Assembly: GCA_944376655.1 (NCBI GenBank)
Contig: CALWDJ010000024.1
Location: 1-33,763, forward strand
Source: an uncultured Clostridia bacterium
GTDB lineage: Bacteria > Bacillota > Clostridia > Oscillospirales > Acutalibacteraceae
DNA: 33,763 bases
Direction: 5' to 3'
Each line of letters starts with the position of its first letter. The stretch's first letter is position 1. The position numbers and the translations under genes are program-made. Shown here in pieces: positions 33,604 to 33,763 of this stretch. Below the pieces are notes generated by a model. That model ran no database searches and had not been told where the DNA came from. It was given only the letters and a program-made list of their open reading frames with translations.

Positions 33604-33687
33604 AACGAAGGAAGGCAAATGCTGATTATTTATATTCAGAATGGTATTGTTTTCGTGTATAAATAAACTTTTGAAAGGAGAAAGATG

Positions 33688-33763
33688 ATGAAACGCGTAT
33701 ATGATTTTTTGAAAAAAGCAGAGACCTATTATCTCGCGACGGTGGAGGGCGATCAGCCGAGAG
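33688..33763 (+). CDS. PPOX-family (pyridoxamine 5'-phosphate oxidase-like) flavoprotein, 5' end only
   Basis: Only about 25 codons are inside the window. They read MKRVYDFLKKAETYYLATVE and continue GDQPR, the usual start of small FMN-binding PPOX-like proteins of Clostridia. AAAGGAG at 33674-33680 lies 7 nt before ATG 33688; another ATG at 33685 is only 4 nt away and less likely. The gene runs off the right edge. Substrate and function cannot be judged from this fragment. Confidence 0.65.
   Translation, partial: MKRVYDFLKKAETYYLATVEGDQPR

Overview
The window reads as part of the chromosome of an anaerobic Gram-positive gut-type bacterium of the class Clostridia, probably Ruminococcaceae/Oscillospiraceae. 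The evidence is strong GGAGG-type ribosome binding sites, lipobox lipoproteins, sugar ABC importers in place of SusC/SusD, a dockerin-like module, and AraC/XylS control next to sugar genes. The lineage is an inference from gene content only. I see no tRNA, rRNA, CRISPR array or intact insertion sequence.

Layout. Positions 1-511 hold no convincing gene but contain a 292-bp repeat (101-392). An AraC-family regulator and a GH20-type hexosaminidase (3032-512) form a minus-strand unit. Facing it, a 28-kb plus-strand array runs from 3299 to 31614. In order it holds: a lipoprotein with an unrecognised glycosidase-like domain (here called GHx); a lipoprotein solute-binding protein; a 1181-residue secreted protein with four binding-like modules, a dockerin and a GHx domain; a 1284-residue surface protein of similar modules; a 962-residue solute-binding protein fused to carbohydrate-binding-like domains; two permeases; an NHL beta-propeller protein; a YIP1-type membrane protein; a DUF5696-like protein; two more permeases; a GH36 alpha-galactosidase; a cytoplasmic GHx protein; a GH35 beta-galactosidase; and a GH127-type beta-L-arabinofuranosidase-like enzyme. 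The repeat then recurs at 31811-32102. A DUF4143-type ATPase gene and the first codons of a PPOX-family gene follow, and they look unrelated to the sugar locus.

How it may work (inference). The surface proteins would capture a galactose- and arabinose-containing glycan. The exported GHx proteins, the only plausible extracellular hydrolases here apart from the less certain DUF5696 protein, would cut it. The ABC system would import fragments using an ATPase encoded elsewhere, and GH36, GH35, the GH127-like enzyme, GH20 and cytoplasmic GHx would finish degradation. The AraC protein probably senses the sugar and activates the plus-strand array through phased TGCAA repeats next to the 3222-3251 promoter.

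The main candidates for something undescribed are the three-copy GHx family, the enlarged ABC importer with four permeases and three accessory membrane or propeller proteins, and the direct repeats that bracket the whole locus.
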